Assembly: GCF_008079445.1 (NCBI RefSeq) | Contig: NZ_VRYH01000008.1 | Span: 1 to 64,000 of the forward strand | DNA: 64,000 nucleotides | DNA from: Aidingimonas lacisalsi | GTDB taxonomy: Bacteria; Pseudomonadota; Gammaproteobacteria; Pseudomonadales; Halomonadaceae | Reading direction: 5' to 3' | Shown: positions 59,368-64,000 of the stretch, one piece after another | Numbering within the stretch: the stretch's first letter is position 1 | Layout: the number at the start of each line of letters is the position of its first letter | Program-made: the position numbers and the translations under genes | The notes under the pieces: generated by a model | Seen by the model: the letters and a program-made list of their open reading frames with translations, nothing else | Database searches by the model: none | What the model was told of the DNA's origin: nothing

Positions 59368-60885
59368 ATGTGCGGTATCGTGGGCCTTATGGCCAATCAG
59401 GCGGTCAATCAGCCTTTGTACGATGCGCTGACGGTTCTTCAACACCGAGGGCAGGATGCCGCCGGCATGATGACCTGGCACGAGGGGCGCTTTCTGTTGC
59501 GTAAAAGTAACGGCCTGGTACGTGACGTTTTCCATACACGCCACATGACGCGCCTCAAGGGTAACGTCGGTATCGGTCATGTGCGCTATCCCACTGCCGG
59601 CTCCTCCAGTGAGGCCGAATCGCAACCCTTCTATGTCAACTCTCCCTACGGCATTACGCTGGCCCATAACGGGAACCTGACCAACTCCGATCAGTTGAAA
59701 CAGGAGCTGTTTTCCACCGATCTGCGGCATATCAACACCAGTTCGGATTCTGAAGTCCTGCTCAATGTGTTTGCTCATGAGTTGGGTAAACAGGGGCATC
59801 ACCTGGAGGCCGAGGACGTCTTCGATGCGGTGCGCCGTGTGCATCGCCGCTGCCAGGGCGGCTACGCCGCCGTAGCGATCATCAATGGCTTCGGCATGGT
59901 GGCGTTCCGTGACCCGCATGGCATTCGTCCGGTCGTCTACGGCACACGTGAAACCGATGGACAGAGAGATGTCATGATCGCGTCCGAGTCCGTGGCTCTG
60001 GACGTGGGCGGTTTCGAGTTGCATCGCGATCTTGCCCCGGGGGAGGCGGTCTTCGTCGACCTTGAAGGTGACATTCATACCCAGCAATGCACGGACAAAC
60101 CGCAATTGGCCCCTTGCATCTTCGAATACGTCTACCTGGCACGACCGGATTCGATCCTCGATGGTGCCTACGTCTACGGTACGCGAATGGCCATGGGACG
60201 TAAGCTCGGCGATCGCATACTGACTGAATGGCCCGAACACGATATCGATGTCGTGATTCCGATTCCCGATACGTCGCGCACTTCGGCATTGGAGATGGCA
60301 CAGCACCTGGGCGTGACCTATCGTGAAGGGTTCATGAAGAACCGCTATATCGGACGGACCTTCATCATGCCAGGGCAGACTCAACGCAAGAAATCCGTAC
60401 GTCAGAAACTCAATGCCATCGATATCGAGTTTCAAGGCAAGAACGTGTTGCTGGTCGACGATTCGATCGTGCGTGGTACGACCTGCAAGCAGATCATCCA
60501 ACTGGCTCGCGAAGCGGGGGCCAACAAAGTGTATTTCGCCTCGGCCGCGCCACCGGTACGCTATCCTAATGTGTATGGTATCGATATGCCGGCGGCTAGC
60601 GAGTTGATCGCTCATGGTCGCAGTGAAGCGGAAGTCGGGGAACTGATCGGTGCCGACCATATCTTCTATCAGAAGATCGAGGACCTGACGGCGGCATGTC
60701 GAGAGGTCAATCCTTCGATCGAGCATTTCGATTGTTCGGTCTTCGATGGCCGTTACATTACCGGCGATATCGACGAGACGTATCTGGAGGCGCTCGAGAG
60801 CGCACGTAACGATGCCGCGAAGGACCAGAGCGCCGGCGACCATGCCCTGGTTGGCATGCATAATCAGGATGACGATCTCGACTGA
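59368..60885 (+). CDS. purF: Amidophosphoribosyltransferase PurF
   Basis: A 505-residue enzyme for the first committed step of purine synthesis. The N-terminal nucleophile Cys is right after the initiator Met in MCGIVGLM. The PRPP loop is [20 protein letters not shown] (residues ~360-379). The glutaminase domain spans ~1-235. Start is unambiguous because the Cys must be residue 2 after Met processing. metZ follows 12 nt after its stop. Confidence 0.96.
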   Translation: MCGIVGLMANQAVNQPLYDALTVLQHRGQDAAGMMTWHEGRFLLRKSNGLVRDVFHTRHMTRLKGNVGIGHVRYPTAGSSSEAESQPFYVNSPYGITLAHNGNLTNSDQLKQELFSTDLRHINTSSDSEVLLNVFAHELGKQGHHLEAEDVFDAVRRVHRRCQGGYAAVAIINGFGMVAFRDPHGIRPVVYGTRETDGQRDVMIASESVALDVGGFELHRDLAPGEAVFVDLEGDIHTQQCTDKPQLAPCIFEYVYLARPDSILDGAYVYGTRMAMGRKLGDRILTEWPEHDIDVVIPIPDTSRTSALEMAQHLGVTYREGFMKNRYIGRTFIMPGQTQRKKSVRQKLNAIDIEFQGKNVLLVDDSIVRGTTCKQIIQLAREAGANKVYFASAAPPVRYPNVYGIDMPAASELIAHGRSEAEVGELIGADHIFYQKIEDLTAACREVNPSIEHFDCSVFDGRYITGDIDETYLEALESARNDAAKDQSAGDHALVGMHNQDDDLD

Positions 60886-60897
60886 GTGGGAGCAGGC

Positions 60898-62097
60898 ATG
60901 AGTGAGCAGAGGGAAAGCCGTGGTTGGGGGCTGGAAACCCAGGCCATTCGGGTGGGGCATGATCGTACCCACGAGCAGGAACATGGCGAACCGATCTTTC
61001 CTACATCGAGCTTCGTCTATGGCAGCGCGGCGGAAGCCGCACGCAAATTCAGCGGCGAGGAAGCCGGTAATGTCTACTCGCGTTTCACCAATCCAACGGT
61101 AAGAACGTTCGAGAAGCGTCTTGCCGAGATGGAAGGTGGCGAGCGCTGCATTGCGACGAGTTCCGGCATGTCGGCGATACTTTCCACCGTCTTGGCGCTC
61201 CTGCAAGCCGGTGACGAGATCGTGGCGTCGCGCTCCCTGTTCGGTTCGACCGTCAGTCTGTTCGACAAGTATCTTGGCAAGTTCGGGATCACGACACGTT
61301 ATGTCGAGCTCTCCAGTCTGGAAGCCTGGGAAGCGGCCATTACCCCCGAGACACGGCTGCTGTTTGCGGAGACGCCCTCCAATCCCTTGTCCGAGGTCGT
61401 CGACATCGCTGCGCTGGCCGACATCGCGCATCGTCATGATGCTTGGCTGGCTATCGACAACTGCTTTCTGACGCCGGCATTGCAGCGCCCCATCGATCTG
61501 GGTGCCGATCTGGTGATTCATTCAGCGACCAAATACCTCGATGGTCAGGGGCGTGCCGTCGGTGGGGCGGTGGTCGGACCCGACAAGGAGCTCGAAGCGC
61601 TCTTCGGGGTGGTACGTACCTGCGGACCATGCATGAGTCCATTCAACGCCTGGATCTTTTCGAAAGGACTGGAGACGCTACGCCTGCGCATGAAGGCACA
61701 TTGCGAGAATGCCATGGCCATGGCCGAATGGCTCGAGGCGCATCCGGCAGTGAAGCAGGTGCACTATAGCGGCTTGTCGGCTCATCCTCAGCACGAACTG
61801 GCAGCACGCCAGCAGAAAGCCTTCGGGGCGGTGCTCGGATTTGAAGTCGATGGCGGCCGTGAGGCGGCCTGGTCGGTGGTTGATGCCACACGCATCATGT
61901 CGATCACCGGAAATCTGGGGGATGTCAAGACGACCATCACGCATCCGGGCACCACGACGCATGGGCGATTGTCCGACGAGCAGAAGGCGTCAGCCGGTAT
62001 CAGTGAGGGGTTGATCCGTATCTCGGTGGGACTGGAGGACCTGGAGGATCTCAAGGCTGATTTGCAGCGTGGGCTCGATACTCTGCCAATCTCTTGA
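60898..62097 (+). CDS. metZ: O-succinylhomoserine sulfhydrylase MetZ
   Basis: A 399-residue PLP enzyme of the Cys/Met metabolism family. It makes homocysteine from O-succinylhomoserine and sulfide, using sulfide supplied by cysJI in this window. The PLP lysine is in LVIHSATKYLDGQGRAVGGAV (residues ~208-228), with NVYSRFTNPTVRTFEKRLAEMEGG and SSGMSAI. GGGAGC precedes the ATG at 60898; an ATG four codons earlier is less likely. A MetZ versus MetB/MetC distinction rests on gene context (purF-metZ) and overall resemblance. Confidence 0.92.
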   Translation: MSEQRESRGWGLETQAIRVGHDRTHEQEHGEPIFPTSSFVYGSAAEAARKFSGEEAGNVYSRFTNPTVRTFEKRLAEMEGGERCIATSSGMSAILSTVLALLQAGDEIVASRSLFGSTVSLFDKYLGKFGITTRYVELSSLEAWEAAITPETRLLFAETPSNPLSEVVDIAALADIAHRHDAWLAIDNCFLTPALQRPIDLGADLVIHSATKYLDGQGRAVGGAVVGPDKELEALFGVVRTCGPCMSPFNAWIFSKGLETLRLRMKAHCENAMAMAEWLEAHPAVKQVHYSGLSAHPQHELAARQQKAFGAVLGFEVDGGREAAWSVVDATRIMSITGNLGDVKTTITHPGTTTHGRLSDEQKASAGISEGLIRISVGLEDLEDLKADLQRGLDTLPIS

Positions 62098-62158
62098 ATC
62101 CGAGTCATGCATCGCCATCATGAGATGAGCGGACATTTCCTTTCGCAGGAGCATGAAC

Positions 62159-62842
62159 ATGAAAATACTGATGGTTCTCACATCGCATGACAGCATGGGC
62201 GATACGGGACACAAGACAGGATTCTGGCTGGAGGAGTTCGTCGCTCCCTATTACGTCTTCAAGGATGCCGGGGCCGATATCACGTTGGCGTCACCGAAGG
62301 GCGGACAGCCGCCGGTGGACCCCAACTCGACGCAGCCAGAAGCCTTGACCGAGGAGACTCGACGTTTCGATGCTGACGACGATGCCAAAGCGCAGCTGGC
62401 TAACACGGAAAAGTTGTCCGACGTCGTTGCCGACGGCTTTGATGCCATCTTCTACCCAGGCGGTCATGGCCCGCTCTGGGACCTGACGGACAACGCCGAT
62501 TCTCTGCGCTTGATCAACGCTTTCGCTGCCGCTGACAAGCCCATCGGCGCCGTATGCCACGCGCCGACCGTGTTGCTCAAGGCCAGGGACGAGCAGGGTA
62601 ATGCGCTACTGAACGGTCGCCAGGCAACGGGGTTCACCAATAGCGAGGAGGAAGCCGTCGGGCTGACTGAGGTGGTGCCGCATCTGCTCGAAGATGCCAT
62701 GAAGGAAGCCGGTGCCCGCTATACTCGCGGTGATGACGATTTTGCCCCCTATCAGGTGCGTGACGGCCTGCTGATCACTGGCCAGAATCCGGCCTCCAGC
62801 GCACCGACAGCGCGCCTTCTACTGGACACCCTCTCAGCATGA
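62159..62842 (+). CDS. DJ-1/PfpI family protein (type 1 glutamine amidotransferase-like)
   Basis: A 227-residue protein of the Hsp31/YajL-like group. KILMVLTSHDSMGDTGHKTGFWLEE opens the fold (residues ~2-26). The nucleophilic elbow IGAVCHAPTVLLKA (~131-144) carries the Cys and His, and a catalytic Glu-like residue precedes it in FWLEEFVAPY. Members act as glyoxalases or chaperones. The start at 62159 has AGGAG seven bases upstream; the ATG six bases earlier is too close to it. Confidence 0.88.
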   Translation: MKILMVLTSHDSMGDTGHKTGFWLEEFVAPYYVFKDAGADITLASPKGGQPPVDPNSTQPEALTEETRRFDADDDAKAQLANTEKLSDVVADGFDAIFYPGGHGPLWDLTDNADSLRLINAFAAADKPIGAVCHAPTVLLKARDEQGNALLNGRQATGFTNSEEEAVGLTEVVPHLLEDAMKEAGARYTRGDDDFAPYQVRDGLLITGQNPASSAPTARLLLDTLSA

Positions 62843-62849
62843 GGTAGTC

Positions 62850-62885
62850 GGGCAAACGCCGCACCCGGCAGGGCGGCGTTTGCCC
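62850..62885 (+). terminator. Long inverted repeat after the DJ-1 family gene
   Basis: GGGCAAACGCCGC (62850-62862) pairs perfectly over 13 bp with GCGGCGTTTGCCC (62873-62885). The following ACCGTTTC is a weak T-tract. It lies 8 nt after the stop. Confidence 0.7.
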
Positions 62886-63038
62886 ACCGTTTCTCATCCG
62901 TGAATGCAGCGTTCACCAATCTCAGGCTGTGCTGTTCGCAATGAGCGATTATGCTCTTGTCCATCGCAATCATAATGCGCTGTCGACGCATGACGTCGTC
63001 GGCGATTCTTGGCATTCAGACAACGTAAGGAAACAGCG

Positions 63039-63596
63039 ATGTGGCGCAATACACCTAGTGGGTGGGGGCTTACCAGTATCGTCCTGCACTGGCTGAGTGC
63101 CATCGCCGTGGTTGGCTTGTTCGTGCTGGGTTGGTGGATGACCGGCCTGGGATACTACGACGATTGGTATTATCTGGGCCCTTGGTGGCATCGGTCCATC
63201 GGGATGCTCTTGCTGGGATTGACGGTCTTGCGACTGATATGGCGTGGGTGTCAGCCGAGTCCTGAGGCGCACGGTCAACGGTTCGAGCGCCTGTCAGCGC
63301 ACCTAGGGCACATCGCTCTCTATGCGTTGATGCTTCTGGTACTGGTCAGCGGCTACCTGATATCGACTGCCGATGGCAGTGGCATTCAGGTGTTCGATTG
63401 GTTCGAAGTACCGGCTGTCGTCAGTGGAATCCGCAATCAGGCGACGCTGGCAGGGCTCGTGCACTGGTACGCATCGCTGGTGCTGATCGCGTTGGCAGCC
63501 GGACATACGCTGGCTGCGTTGAAACATCATTTCATCGATCGACAGGATACCCTGATACGCATGATATCCCCGTCATTGAGCCGCAGGGAACGATAA
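63039..63596 (+). CDS. cybB: Cytochrome b561
   Basis: A 185-residue inner-membrane diheme cytochrome b with four hydrophobic helices. Heme-ligand histidines lie in SIVLHWLSAIAVVG (residues ~13-26), WWHRSIGMLLLG (~48-59), GHIALYALMLLVLVSGYLIS and LVHWYASLVLIALAAGHTLAALKHH (~143-167). It probably oxidises quinol or accepts electrons from it. The start at 63039 has AAGG upstream. The YceI gene that follows is a common neighbour; YceI proteins bind isoprenoid-type molecules. Confidence 0.9.
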   Translation: MWRNTPSGWGLTSIVLHWLSAIAVVGLFVLGWWMTGLGYYDDWYYLGPWWHRSIGMLLLGLTVLRLIWRGCQPSPEAHGQRFERLSAHLGHIALYALMLLVLVSGYLISTADGSGIQVFDWFEVPAVVSGIRNQATLAGLVHWYASLVLIALAAGHTLAALKHHFIDRQDTLIRMISPSLSRRER

Positions 63597-63662
63597 GGCG
63601 TTCCCGGCTTGGCAATCGTGAATCGGTTATCGAACCGAATTTTCATCAAAAGGAGAAAGCGC

Positions 63663-64000
63663 ATGTTGAAAAGAACCGCTTTGGCTGCATTGACTGCCGC
63701 TACCGTGATCCCGATGACGCAGGCGCAAGCCGCCGATTATGTGATCGATACCGAAGGCCAGCATGCCTTCGTCCAGTTCAAGATCAGCCATCTTGGCTAT
63801 TCCTATATCCTGGGCACGTTCGAAGAATTCTCCGGTGAATTCAGCTACGATCCGGAAGATGTCGAGTCGTCTTCGGTCAGTGTCGATGTCGATGTGAATA
63901 GCCTCAACACCAATCATGGTGAGCGCGACAAACACATTCTCAGCGATGATTTCCTGAATGCCAGCGAATATCCGGAAGCGACCTTCCGATCGACTGGCTT
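63663..64000 (+). CDS. YceI family periplasmic protein (3' end beyond window)
   Basis: The first 112 codons of a YceI-family lipocalin-like protein. A signal peptide (MLKRTALAALTAATVIPMTQAQA) leads to DYVIDTEGQHAFVQFKISHLGYSYILG and SVDVDVNSLNTNHGERDKHILSDDFLNASEYPEATF, the family signature. AAAGGAG lies seven bases before the ATG. It is probably co-transcribed with the cytochrome b561 gene, and typically binds a polyisoprenoid in the periplasm. Confidence 0.92.
   Translation, partial: MLKRTALAALTAATVIPMTQAQAADYVIDTEGQHAFVQFKISHLGYSYILGTFEEFSGEFSYDPEDVESSSVSVDVDVNSLNTNHGERDKHILSDDFLNASEYPEATFRSTG

Noticed and set aside
59314-61521. 735-codon open frame on the minus strand opposite purF and metZ
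   Set aside because: Its coordinates are explained by high GC and the codon bias of two clear genes on the other strand; the translation is rich in His/Gln/Arg and shows no family motifs.

Overview
The window looks like chromosomal DNA of a moderately halophilic gammaproteobacterium of the Halomonadaceae type (Halomonas/Chromohalobacter). The evidence is the gene order shared with Pseudomonas and relatives (leuCD-leuB-asd-truA-trpFBA-accD-folC-dedD-cvpA-purF-metZ; leuS-lptE-holA; fadBA), a fairly high GC content, strongly acidic predicted proteins, and an osmoprotectant-type ABC transporter. The genus is inferred from gene content and order; no database search was possible.

Layout. 1-116: the 3' end of a 5S rRNA gene and its terminator. 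0.2-12.3 kb: housekeeping and conserved genes (rlmM, a monooxygenase-fold protein, tusA, a DUF3080 lipoprotein with a MATE exporter, epmC, tatD, uup, a universal stress protein, slyA, a DUF5924/DUF2914 membrane protein). 12.5-20 kb: the fatty-acid beta-oxidation operon fadBA, then convergent sulfite reductase genes cysJ-cysI followed by a small flavodoxin-like gene. 20.3-22.5 kb: a two-gene operon of a medium-chain oxidoreductase and a proline-racemase-family protein with both catalytic cysteines replaced.

23-33 kb is a mixed accessory stretch: LysR, DinB, YjbQ, PEBP, panE, an NAD-binding epimerase-like protein, a PA2778/PA2779-type cysteine peptidase pair, and an incomplete quaternary-amine ABC transporter. 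It also contains a methylmalonate-semialdehyde dehydrogenase remnant and an N-terminally truncated nitrilase. 33-46 kb holds a P-type ATPase, a Na+/H+ antiporter family protein, holA-lptE-leuS, a zinc-ribbon protein, an unassigned permease, and a degraded catabolic cluster in which a class II aldolase is intact between a broken GlxA-type regulator and a broken aldehyde dehydrogenase.

47.1-62.1 kb is a long, almost entirely co-directional biosynthetic run: a divergent LysR gene, leuC, leuD, leuB and asd (leucine and aspartate-semialdehyde); truA, trpF, trpB and trpA (tRNA pseudouridine, tryptophan); accD, folC, a SPOR protein, cvpA, purF and metZ (fatty acid, folate, division/purine, methionine). 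The window closes with a DJ-1/PfpI-family protein, a cytochrome b561 and the start of a YceI gene. The least ordinary material is the altered proline-racemase homologue with its partner, the PA2778/PA2779 pair, and four deletion or frameshift scars between 24 and 46 kb. I saw no CRISPR array, insertion sequence, prophage or tRNA gene.
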